Shown here: positions 16,787-26,200 of the stretch, one piece after another | Layout of the letters: every line of letters begins with the position of its first letter | How positions within the stretch are numbered: position 1 is the first letter of the stretch | DNA from: Dyadobacter soli | GTDB lineage: Bacteria > Bacteroidota > Bacteroidia > Cytophagales > Spirosomataceae | Direction of reading: 5' to 3' | DNA: 64,000 nucleotides | NCBI RefSeq assembly: GCF_900101885.1 | Contig: NZ_FNAN01000025.1 | Location: 1 to 64,000 of the forward strand | The notes under the pieces: generated by a model | Seen by the model: only the letters and a program-made list of their open reading frames with translations | Told to the model about the DNA's origin: nothing | The model's database searches: none | Position numbers and translations under genes: made by a program

Positions 16787-17797
16787 CTAACACCCTCCAT
16801 TGATTGGTATGGCATAAATAGCGTTGTCTGAAACAAATAAATTGAAGACCTTATCTCCAACGGAAGGTAATAAAAGCTGCCATGTTTTACCCTTATCCGA
16901 GGATCTGTAAACACCTGCCGGGTGACCACAGAACATGAATTCACCCACCTCGGTAATGGAGGCGATATCGGGGCTTGGCGGAAGATCAGCATCGATAGGC
17001 TGCCAGGTTTTACCGCCGTCATAGGATGTCCGTACCCTTCTTGTCTCCGTCTCGGTATTGTAAGTAATCGCGGCAAATCCACCTTTGATACGTTCGACAG
17101 CAATGCCCACACCACCCTCATTGATCACATTAACCCAATTTTCACCCCCATCTGTCGACCGGATGATGCCTCTCTGGCTGGTAGCCATCAGCACGCCATT
17201 TGATTCCACCAATTTCATTACCCAGCCTCCGTCATGGACCCGTTTCCAGTTTTTCCCATTGTCGTCAGATCTGAAAAGGCCCTTATCGCAACCGATAAAG
17301 ACGGTGTTTCCAGTTTCAAAGATCGTGCGAACGCTCTTCCCCGGGAATTCCGTATATATGGGCAACCATAAACCCGTTCCGTTTACTTTTTGCAAAAACT
17401 GGCCACCGTAATTGAATGCGAGCATTCCGTTCTTGCCGGGGACAATGCTGCCAAAGTTGCCCGGTGAAATTTCTTTTTTCCAAAAGGGAGCGGTGGCATT
17501 TGGTTTGCTGTAATACAGCTCTTTGCCAGTGCGCAGATAAATTCCATGATCATTTGCCAGGAAGCCATCTCTCCAAATGCCGTCTTCTGGCAAATTTTCG
17601 GGCAGCCCTTCACTAACGTCCTGCCATGTCTGCCCACCATCTGTGGATTTGAAAATGATGTTTGCGGCTACTGCCTTATCCCGATTTTGTTTTTGCTCAC
17701 TATCCGTAACTGAGGAGGGCGGTGAAAATTTTAAAGCCTGGTCAAAAGCAAACGGGAATTGGAAAAGGAGCACTAATGCAAGGTTGTGGATCTTCAT
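16787..17797 (-). CDS. Exported BNR/Ycf48-like beta-propeller protein
   Basis: This 336-residue protein carries five Asp-box (BNR) motifs: STDGGQTW, SDDNGKNW, STDGGENW, SYDGGKTW and SSDKGKTW. These mark a beta-propeller like sialidases or the Ycf48 photosystem-assembly factor, but no sialidase catalytic set is visible. The start is set at the ATG at 17797, giving MKIHNLALVLLFQFPFA as an export signal; the longer frame to 17848 adds nothing typical. It is transcribed divergently from the membrane-bound winged-helix regulator 113 bp away, which may control it. A binding or scaffold role outside the cytoplasm is inference. Confidence 0.75.
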   Translation of the reverse strand: MKIHNLALVLLFQFPFAFDQALKFSPPSSVTDSEQKQNRDKAVAANIIFKSTDGGQTWQDVSEGLPENLPEDGIWRDGFLANDHGIYLRTGKELYYSKPNATAPFWKKEISPGNFGSIVPGKNGMLAFNYGGQFLQKVNGTGLWLPIYTEFPGKSVRTIFETGNTVFIGCDKGLFRSDDNGKNWKRVHDGGWVMKLVESNGVLMATSQRGIIRSTDGGENWVNVINEGGVGIAVERIKGGFAAITYNTETETRRVRTSYDGGKTWQPIDADLPPSPDIASITEVGEFMFCGHPAGVYRSSDKGKTWQLLLPSVGDKVFNLFVSDNAIYAIPINGGC

Positions 17798-17910
17798 GAC
17801 TAAAATTGGTTTGGTGAAATAATAGCGTAAAATTGTTTTTAACTTCACGTATCCAAATGTAGGCGCCTGTGTTGCTGCCCGTTGTAAATCAATTGTAAAA
17901 AGAAATGTAA

Positions 17911-19059
17911 ATGCGTGTAAATTCTGCCTTTACTGGCTTTTTCACTAACCGGTTGGTGGTGGGAGCGGGCATTGCGACGGTAATGCTTGCTGTTTTTCTG
18001 ATCACCTCGTCATTCACAGAACATTCCGGCCGCGACTTCCGGGCGAAGCAAGTGAACCTCATTATCCGTCAAATTGGTCATCGGTTGCTTTTGCAGGCAG
18101 GTGACTCCACCTCACGCATATTACCCGTTACGGAAAATAAAGAAGGCACGTTTTTGCTCCGGTTCGAAAGTGAATTTGTTTTCAACCACGACTCGCTCAT
18201 GGTGCTGTCGCAGGGATTACTTCCCAAAACACAGTTCCCTTCCGGTTACACGGTTACCGTACATGATTGCGCGAAAAGCGGCATCGTTTATGGTTTCCAG
18301 GTAAATAATACCTCGCCAGACATCCTGGCTTGCAGTGGCAGAAGTCAGCCCTCGGGTTGTTATACAATCGAATTTGCCTTTCCGGATTTTTACGAGAACG
18401 TAAAACAGCAGAATGCCGTCACCGACCGGCGGGCTGCGTCAGTTAAAGCGGATACGCAGGTAGTCAATGCGAAACCGGACGAATTCAAAGCGGCAACCTT
18501 CGGCTACGGCAGCGGCCAACAGACTGAAAAACGCAAATCCGCTAAAACGGATGCCAGGGAAGTCGATTCAAAATTGGAAGAAATAGCAACTACAACCTTT
18601 GACTATCCATTAGTCAATATGGTTTACGGCGGTATTTTTGTGTTGCTGAGTGTTACCTTATTGGTCGGACATTTTGGGGGAAAATCAAAGGCAATGTCCG
18701 GGCAGAATCCAAACTACGCGGTAATAAAAGAGCCCGTTCCGGAACTGGCCTCGCTCGGGAGTTTTTTGTTTAATGTGAAGGGGCAGCGATTGCTTTTGGG
18801 AAGCGAAGTGATTAGTCTCACCGACAAAGAATGCAAGGTTCTGGAATTGCTCCACAAGCATTTCGGTGAACTGATCCCCCGCGAAACGCTGATGCAGGAA
18901 GTCTGGATCAATGAAGGAGTCTTCACCGGTCGCAGCCTGGACATGTTTGTGTCGAAACTACGGAAGAAATTAAGCCATGATCCTGAACTGAGAATCACGA
19001 ATGTTCACGGGAAGGGATACAAGCTGGAAATGCCTGAGAGACCCGTTAAAGCAGTTTGA
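17911..19059 (+). CDS. Membrane-tethered winged-helix transcriptional regulator
   Basis: This 382-residue protein has a membrane helix at about 15-33, a roughly 195-residue extracytoplasmic region with conserved QIGHRLLLQAGDSTSRILPV, and a second helix at 233-254. It ends in a cytoplasmic OmpR/PhoB-type winged helix (284-374, with LTDKECKVLELL and RSLDMFVSKLRKKL). The layout suits a one-component sensor that binds DNA from the membrane. Unlike CadC/ToxR, its DNA-binding domain is C-terminal. There is no receiver domain. The divergent BNR-protein gene is the likely target. The 3' end overlaps the convergent lipoprotein gene by 14 bp. Confidence 0.8.
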   Translation: MRVNSAFTGFFTNRLVVGAGIATVMLAVFLITSSFTEHSGRDFRAKQVNLIIRQIGHRLLLQAGDSTSRILPVTENKEGTFLLRFESEFVFNHDSLMVLSQGLLPKTQFPSGYTVTVHDCAKSGIVYGFQVNNTSPDILACSGRSQPSGCYTIEFAFPDFYENVKQQNAVTDRRAASVKADTQVVNAKPDEFKAATFGYGSGQQTEKRKSAKTDAREVDSKLEEIATTTFDYPLVNMVYGGIFVLLSVTLLVGHFGGKSKAMSGQNPNYAVIKEPVPELASLGSFLFNVKGQRLLLGSEVISLTDKECKVLELLHKHFGELIPRETLMQEVWINEGVFTGRSLDMFVSKLRKKLSHDPELRITNVHGKGYKLEMPERPVKAV

Positions 19060-19672
19060 TATGCGCCTTGACTTTTCCGCGAAGATGAACTTTTTCCGGA
19101 TAAATCGGCCCAAATGTTGAGTTCCGCTGCGCAATTCTAAAATAGACGTCATACTCCGCCTGGACTTCTTTATCGTCCGCATTGTAGGATGTTACTTTCA
19201 CCGTACTTTCCTTCGAGCGATCCAGCATATATTGATCCTTACCGGCGTCGCAATTCATCGAAGTAAATTTCACGTGTGCGTATTCCGGTGTGTGCAGTTG
19301 CGTAAACTCGTTAAGGGAAGTGGTTGAAACTTTAAGCGGCGCGCGCACGACAAAACTTTCCATCAAACAGGATTCGATTTGCTGGGCTGTCAGCATAGGA
19401 TAGATGCCGATCAATATTTCGGGCTCTCCCGTTGCCGTTTGCGGCGGATCGAAACGGTTAATATACACCGAAAGAAACGGGGCATGGTCCCAGGAGTGCC
19501 CGTTAAAATAGCTCTCAATTTCCCCTCCAAGTAGGGTAGGATCGTGCGTCTCGATTTTTGACCCATCCAGATTCCGGGGATATTCCCCATTGTAAGAATT
19601 TGGATCGAACTTCTCGTCTTCCTTGCAAGCAGATGCAAGGAGGACGAGAAGATAAAAGCATATTTTTTTCAT
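19046..19672 (-). CDS. Lipoprotein of unknown function
   Basis: This 208-residue product starts with a short hydrophobic signal and a lipobox (LLASAC, Cys at about residue 16), followed by charged residues, so it should be a lipoprotein of the envelope. No family is recognised. The body is rich in beta strands and contains a CDAGKDQYML segment. The start at 19672 is the ATG that opens the lipoprotein signal (MKKICFYLLV); the longer frame has an implausible N-terminus. It follows the LytTR regulator gene by 77 bp on the same strand. Its 3' end overlaps the winged-helix regulator gene. Confidence 0.7.
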   Translation of the reverse strand: MKKICFYLLVLLASACKEDEKFDPNSYNGEYPRNLDGSKIETHDPTLLGGEIESYFNGHSWDHAPFLSVYINRFDPPQTATGEPEILIGIYPMLTAQQIESCLMESFVVRAPLKVSTTSLNEFTQLHTPEYAHVKFTSMNCDAGKDQYMLDRSKESTVKVTSYNADDKEVQAEYDVYFRIAQRNSTFGPIYPEKVHLRGKVKAHIKLL

Positions 19673-19749
19673 AATACAGTCACCGTAAATAAAAACTTGC
19701 TTTGGATGTGGGTTCTGCTTTGAAATAATTGAATATACAAACCGTCCTG

Positions 19750-20430
19750 TCAACTCAGCATTTGCAGGAACTGCTTGCGATAGGTAGATGAAATAGGAAT
19801 GTACATTTGACCGATCTTTACTTTTTCCTTTTCCACTGTTTCAATTTTATCCAAAGCTACCATATAGGATTTGTGTATCCTGCATATTAAATGAGACGGT
19901 AGTTCTTTCTCGAAATCCGTAAAATTTTGCAGCGTCATGATTTTTTTCGACAGGGTATGGATCCGGCGATAGTCGCGCATTCCCTCAATGTATAGTATTT
20001 CATCCAGGAGCACTTTTTCCAACCGGTTTTCAGTTTTCACAAAAATCCATTTTCTGTCGAAAGGCCTTGTCCTTACCAGATTTGCTTCCACTTTCTCCAC
20101 GGCTTTGACAAACCGTTCGAAAGTATATGGTTTGAGCAGGTAATCGGTCACATTCAATTCGAAACCCTTCAAGGCAAACTCGTGATAGGCCGTGGTGATG
20201 ATGACGTGGCTCTGTATGCTCGTCGTTTCCAGTAAATTAATGCCGGAAATCGCCCCTAAATTAATGTCCAGGAAAATCAGGTCGACCTGGTTGGATTTCA
20301 GAAAAGAGAATGCGTCGGAAGTATTATCGAACGTGCCCACCAGGTTCAGCGACGTCAGCCGGGAAACGAAATCGACGCCTCTTTCCATGGCGAGGGGTTC
20401 ATCTTCGACGATAATGCAGCTGATTTTCAT
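19750..20430 (-). CDS. LytTR-family response regulator (orphan)
   Basis: This 226-residue protein has a receiver domain with phospho-acceptor Asp55 in IFLDINLGAISG, the conserved Thr in VIITTAYH and Lys in DYLLKPYTFERF. A LytTR DNA-binding domain follows at about 125-226 (LYIEGMRDYRRIHT, CRIHKSYMVALDKIE). Regulators of this kind usually sit beside a LytS/YehU-type kinase, but none is present nearby, so its partner is elsewhere. The start at 20430 opens MKISCIIVEDEPLAMERG, the normal receiver N-terminus; an ATG at 20457 lies within a long inverted repeat. Confidence 0.9.
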   Translation of the reverse strand: MKISCIIVEDEPLAMERGVDFVSRLTSLNLVGTFDNTSDAFSFLKSNQVDLIFLDINLGAISGINLLETTSIQSHVIITTAYHEFALKGFELNVTDYLLKPYTFERFVKAVEKVEANLVRTRPFDRKWIFVKTENRLEKVLLDEILYIEGMRDYRRIHTLSKKIMTLQNFTDFEKELPSHLICRIHKSYMVALDKIETVEKEKVKIGQMYIPISSTYRKQFLQMLS

Positions 20431-20450
20431 ATTTCGAACGACAGTTTGAC

Positions 20451-20488
20451 CATCCATTGTCGATCCATTTTAAGATCGACAATGGATG
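20451..20488. terminator. 15-bp perfect inverted repeat between T9SS operon and LytTR gene
   Basis: CATCCATTGTCGATC at 20451-20465 and its exact complement at 20474-20488 enclose an 8-base loop. The hairpin lies 93 bp after the stop of the T9SS gene and about 20 bp before the LytTR start, both on the minus strand. No T run follows, so it may be a terminator, an attenuator or an operator of the regulator gene. Confidence 0.55.
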
Positions 20489-20580
20489 TTTACCCGGATA
20501 AAGCAATGTCAAACGTCTTTCTAACAGTTTTCTTCAGGACAACGGGCAAATTCCTGAATTCCAACCGGCAGGGTTTGCGG

Positions 20581-23160
20581 CTACCGCTCTATCAAAATTT
20601 TCTGAACGGCCTTCAGGCCATTTGTCCAGGAAATTTCCATCACATACAATCCTGCCGGCAGGTTATCGACCCGGATACCGGCATCGCTCACCTTGCTGGT
20701 CCAATAGACCACTTTCCCGTTCATATCGCTTATACGGGCGCTTGAAACTTGTGTGGAATTCTGTACAAAAAGCTTTTCCGTTGCCGGATTTGGGTATGCG
20801 AGGCTTTTGCCCGAACCTGAAAAAGACAAATTCCTGATCCGGCTGTAAGCGAAAGTACCGTCGGTATCCACCATCCTTAAACGATAGAAGCTTTCTTTTG
20901 AAACCAAGGGATGTGAATCCACAAAGCGATAGTCCGTCAACACCTGGCTCTCCCGGGCAGCCCCGACAGCCCCGATACTTTCCCAATCTTTTGCATTACT
21001 GCTGCGTTCCACTTCGAAGCGGTCACTGTTTGTTTCGGAGGTGGTCGACCAGCTTAGCAATGCCGTATTTCCTTCCGATACGACATCGAAACGGGCGAGC
21101 GTGACGGGAAGCGGGCTGTTGGGATTGGTCACCGCGAACGGCGAAAAACTCGTTATGCCCGAGCGGCGTTCCGTGTAGGGGTCACTTCCTTCCACGGAAC
21201 CTGCCGGTATCTCGTCCCATTTATTGTTTTTGTAATGAGAAATAAAGCACATGCCGCGATCAAAAGAAGGTAATTCATCGGACTTGTTCCAGGTCAGCGA
21301 CATCGTCACATTGGACCCGCCGGGCACGTCTTCGCTCACATACCAGGTTTTGTTTACCGCCATACTCGTAACAGGGCTTCCCTGAGGAACATTATCCGCG
21401 TAAGTCGGGTAGGCACCATCACCAGCGCGAACAGTGAAGTTGTCCGCAATGCCCAGGTTGCTCAGAACCACCGGCGAGTAGCCGCTTTCAGTACCTACCG
21501 GAAAGCTGAATTCCTGCGAACCGACATTTTCCTTTTTGAAGCCCCCCGTCCCATCTGTAATAAAATAGCTTCCTGCACCGGCGCCTTCTATCAAAGCATT
21601 GTTAACCAACGCTATGTCGTTGTCGCCCAATGCGACCTTCGTATTGCCGGAAAGAAGTATAAGGCTATTTACACTAGCGTCGCCCGTGAGCTGTTTCCTG
21701 GCATCGCCGCCGAGGGAGAGGACTGAATATTCTACACCTGGGATGGTTTGCGTACCGGTGCCCACGAAAGCAACCCACGCACCTTCAACACCTGCGTAGA
21801 AAGCCCCATTGTTGATAGCATTTCCGTATATGGCAAATACGCCTCTTCCCGTCATCGTGAGACTTGCGCCTGCTGCTATCGTCAAATCATTGGTGACGGC
21901 GTTCGCGACACTAATGACCGGGTCATTTGGCGTACCGGCGGGGATATAGACATTCATCGTCGCATCAGGAACTTTGCTATAAGTCCAGTTATCCGCCCTA
22001 CTCCAGGCAGAACTGTGCGCGCCCGTCCAGGTGCCGGGAGGGTCGGACATTACATAATTGAACGGTACCGTATAAACGCAATCAGAATGATTGATCACCA
22101 TTTGCACGTAAAGCGTCTGACTTCCCGGGGGCAGGGATAGGACTGGTGTAAAATCGTACCCGTCAAAGGTGCCGGCCGTCTGTGTTCCTTCCTGATCGCT
22201 GAAAATGCCTAAAATATCAAATCCGCTCTCCGTTCCGTAGTCGATAATCAAGAGCTTCGGGTCGTCGGTGACCAGAGCGGAGCCTGTTCTTTTTTCCTGG
22301 TTATACAGAATTTTGAAATTATCCTGGTCGGCTGCATCGAGCGTTTTAAGTTTTAGAATCCCCGCGTTTTCAAATATTCCCATCGGCAATTTCAGCGAGT
22401 CGGTAATGATAGTAGTTCCTTCATTAGTCATGCCTCTACTAGCTTCGTCGTCGATGGTCAGAGAGCCGTTCACCTGGAAATGTGCACATTCTTCGTTTTT
22501 TGTCGTTCCGCCCATGAGCATCACATTGCCATCGCAGACAAACTTGCCGTTATTGACGATATCGGCAATACTAAAGAGCGTTCCCTTGACCCGTATTTCA
22601 GCCCCGTTTTCATTGATTATGTCACATCGAGGTAGTGAAACCAATCCAAAGTTGTTGTCAAGGGAAAGAAGCCCACCCGACGCATTGTATAACTCACCTG
22701 AAACAACAAAAATGCCAACTGATATGGTACCGGTTTCAGTCAGGGTTCCAGCGTTGCCAAGGAGACCGCCATTATTTATCTCAATGGCGGCCCAATCCTG
22801 AGGGCCGACAGCGTTGTTGGTGATCGTTATGGTGCCATAGTTGATAAATCTCCCCAAAATCTCCAGTGTACGATTCTGCGAAGCGGTGGAGGTCATAGTA
22901 GCGCCGGCTTCCACAGTAAAAGTAGCGCCGTGATTGAGTTTGATACTACCGAAATTGATGTTTGAACCGGCCGGAACAACCGGACTGTTAGGAGTTCCCT
23001 CAGGAATGGTGATGTTCGCAGCGGAAGCCGGGATGCCTAAGGGTTCCCAGTTTCCGTCGTCTGTCCAACGCTCGCTTGATGTTCCTGTCCAGGTTTTCTG
23101 AGCGAATGATGTGGAGCCTACGGCGCACAAGAAAAGTAACGGAAGTAGAAATTTGTACAT
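20581..23160 (-). CDS. T9SS-secreted protein with duplicated NW-type modules
   Basis: This 859-residue protein has a signal peptide (1-20, ending TSFA) and two copies of a module starting W(T/S).D.NW, then IP.GTPN.PV (near residues 31-58 and 380-412). Long runs of small beta repeats follow each copy, suggesting a right-handed helix or autotransporter-like stalk. The region near LPVTLARFDVVSEGNTALLSW matches linkers seen in other T9SS cargo of this window. The C-terminus is a type A sorting domain (YPNPATEKLFV ... GLYVMEI). It lies 71 bp behind the FG-GAP protein gene, probably in one operon. A surface adhesin or matrix role is inference. Confidence 0.8.
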   Translation of the reverse strand: MYKFLLPLLFLCAVGSTSFAQKTWTGTSSERWTDDGNWEPLGIPASAANITIPEGTPNSPVVPAGSNINFGSIKLNHGATFTVEAGATMTSTASQNRTLEILGRFINYGTITITNNAVGPQDWAAIEINNGGLLGNAGTLTETGTISVGIFVVSGELYNASGGLLSLDNNFGLVSLPRCDIINENGAEIRVKGTLFSIADIVNNGKFVCDGNVMLMGGTTKNEECAHFQVNGSLTIDDEASRGMTNEGTTIITDSLKLPMGIFENAGILKLKTLDAADQDNFKILYNQEKRTGSALVTDDPKLLIIDYGTESGFDILGIFSDQEGTQTAGTFDGYDFTPVLSLPPGSQTLYVQMVINHSDCVYTVPFNYVMSDPPGTWTGAHSSAWSRADNWTYSKVPDATMNVYIPAGTPNDPVISVANAVTNDLTIAAGASLTMTGRGVFAIYGNAINNGAFYAGVEGAWVAFVGTGTQTIPGVEYSVLSLGGDARKQLTGDASVNSLILLSGNTKVALGDNDIALVNNALIEGAGAGSYFITDGTGGFKKENVGSQEFSFPVGTESGYSPVVLSNLGIADNFTVRAGDGAYPTYADNVPQGSPVTSMAVNKTWYVSEDVPGGSNVTMSLTWNKSDELPSFDRGMCFISHYKNNKWDEIPAGSVEGSDPYTERRSGITSFSPFAVTNPNSPLPVTLARFDVVSEGNTALLSWSTTSETNSDRFEVERSSNAKDWESIGAVGAARESQVLTDYRFVDSHPLVSKESFYRLRMVDTDGTFAYSRIRNLSFSGSGKSLAYPNPATEKLFVQNSTQVSSARISDMNGKVVYWTSKVSDAGIRVDNLPAGLYVMEISWTNGLKAVQKILIER

Positions 23161-23231
23161 GAGGCTAAGGTTTGGTAGATGGTGTTTTTCAAATGTTGTT
23201 TTTCGATATGGAGAAGAACCTGTTTAGCCGC

Positions 23232-26200
23232 CTACGGCTTAACTAACTTCAAGACTTGCGCTTTCCCGTCGTTCTGCAAATGAAAGTTGTATATGCCCGT
23301 CGGGAGGTCGCTTACCTGTACCTGTATACGCTCGCCCGGCACAGCCTGAAAGCTGAGCCGTTTCACGGTTTGGCCCGAACTGTTTATCACCCGCAAATTG
23401 ACCTGGCCGGTCATCTTGGTCATTTTCAGGTTTACGACATCGGTAGCCGGATTCGGGTACATTGAAATCTCCGCTGCATTATTATTGCTTAACACGACGA
23501 TCCGGCTATACTCTGAGGCGCCGTTAGCGTGCAGGATGTGCAACCGGTAGTATTGTCTGCTGGCCGTAGCGTTGCTATCAACGTAGCTGTATTGATGAAG
23601 ATCCGGAATGTTGTCGGCGGCAACTTCTGTCAGTTTGGTGAAGATTTTTCCGTTGGTACTTTTCTCAATCTCGTAGTGATCAATTTCTGATTCATTTTCG
23701 GTAATGAAATTGAGCATCGCCATTTGTCCTTGCTGGTGCCAGGCGACGTTGAACGAGATAAGATCCACGGGCAATGCACCCGGTGAGCCCGATACGGTTT
23801 CAACATAGCGCCAGGGGCCGTACAACTGCCCGGTAATAGCCGTGGCGGGATTGTACTTAACACGTGCCCTGACATCGGTAAGGCGGCCCGGGAGTTTGTC
23901 CACTACGGTTTTCAATTCGATACCGGATAGCCCCAGGTCGGTGTATACGTTTTGCTGTGCGGTGAATGCGCCGCTATTGGAGATGGGCGAACCGGTGTAA
24001 GGAGTGCCGTTTCGCCTGGTTTCCCATACCAGTTTGCCCTTATCCCTGCCCATGAATGATCTGGCAAACAATCCGGCACCAAATTGCGAATTACTGAAAT
24101 TGGTGATGTTCACCGGTGTGACCAGATCCGTATTGTACAGGTCAACATTATTACGTTTAAAGTTTTTTGCCGCATTTCCGTAGTGGACAAACACCATTCC
24201 TTCATCTGTTTGCCCGTTGCTATAACGGCTGGCACCTGTCATGATATCGCCGAAGCCGTCCCCGTTAATATCACCGCCACCGGCAACCGATATTCCGAAT
24301 TGCGCTCCTGCTTTGCTGCTTTCCAGTAATTTGGCCACGTCTGCAGTAATGCCTGACGGAGATCCCAGGTAGATCATCACGGCTCCCTCGTCGAGCTGCG
24401 GAGCGGTATAGTGGAACGCGCCAATGATCACGTCCGAGTAACCATCGCTATTCACATCCCCTGCACTTGCGACGCTGCCTCCAAAGGAAGCTCCTGCCTG
24501 GTTGAACTGGAGCACCCGATTGGGCAAAGCGGCTATGCCGGTTGCTGACCCATGGTAGACGAATACATTTCCTTCATTGCTTTCACCATCATCATAATTA
24601 GGTGCTCCGATCAAGATATCACTGAACCCGTCGCCATTTACATCTCCGGCACGCGCTACGGTAATGCCAAAGTCGGAATTCGTCTGGTTAGATTCGAGCA
24701 TTCGCGCAGGCGTGGTGATAATACCGGCAGCCGAACCATGAAAAACGAAAGCAGCACCTTCATCAGTTTCTCCGTTATCATACTGGGTAGCGCCAACGAC
24801 GACATCTGCAAACCCGTCGCCATTTACATCGCCGGCCGAAGAAACAGGAAAACCGAAGCCGGCACCTGCCTGGTCCATTTCCAGCGTGGCTGTGGAATTG
24901 GTATTGATACCTGAAGCGGAACCGAGATAAAGAAAAACCCCTCCTTCTCCCGTTTGTCCGTTGTTGAAACCGGTGGCACCGACCAGCAAATCGTCATATC
25001 CATCGCCGTTCACATCGCCCGCAGCGCTTACCGAAATTCCGAAGAAGGCAAAAGCCTGATCTTTTTCGAGTAAAACCGGAGCATTGATAATACCTCCGTT
25101 TGATCCGTAGTACAGGAATGCAGCACCTTCAAATGCTTCTCCGTTGTTGTAGAAAGGAGCGCCAACGATCACATCGTCGTACCCATCGCCGTTCACGTCA
25201 CCTGCCGACGCAACTGAAATTCCGAAGCCAGAGGATTCCTGGTTTCTCTGCAGCGTGGTTGGCACTCCGCTCAGTCCGTTGGCAGTTCCAAGGTAAACAG
25301 TCGCGGTGCCCTCGTTATACTGCCCGAAATCATATTGCGGCGAGCCTACAATCACGTCACTGAATCCGTCTCCGTTAATGTCGCCTGCAATGGCTACCGA
25401 AGTGCCCAGCCTCGCTTCCGCCTGGTTAAGCTCAATTTTGGCAGAATACCTCGTAGCAAGCACATCAGCGGAACCGTACAGCATAGAGATACCACCTTCA
25501 TTTTCCTCAGGGCTGTCAAAACCATGATGCCCGAATATCAGATCACTGTACCCGTCTCCGTTGACATCGCCGGCACTGGATGCACAGCTCATCAAACTAG
25601 ACGGTTGATTAGTCTCAACAATTTTAGCAGCATAGCCAGCCAGGCCAGCTACCGATCCCATGTAAATGTAAGCAGCGCCTTCGTAGGTTTGACCTTTGGA
25701 ATAAAGGGTAGCTCCTGCCACCACATCAGCAAAACCGTCTCCGTTCAAATCACCTGCACCCGATATACTTCCGCCCAAGTTTCCCTCCGGGATATTGGAC
25801 TCCATCCGACCAGCCGCCGTTGTGTTAATTCCAGCCGCAGAACCCATAAAAATGTAAACGGCTCCTTCCTGGAATTGCCCACTACCGAACTTAGGGGAGC
25901 CCACCGCCACATCACTATATCCGTCTCCATTGACGTCACCGGCGCTCGACACCGATAATCCAAATAACGCGCCTGCCAGGTTGGCGTCAAGCGTCACCGG
26001 TAAAGGATTGACACCCGATGCAGATCCGTAGTACAAACGGACAATACCCTCGTCTGTTTCTCCATTATCATAATAGGGTGCGCCTGCAATGATATCACTA
26101 AATCCATCTCCGTTCACATCGCCCGCACCAGCTACGGAATAACCGAATTGCGCCCCATCTTGTCCAGACTCAAAAGTAGTTGGCGTGGCCGCGATAATGC

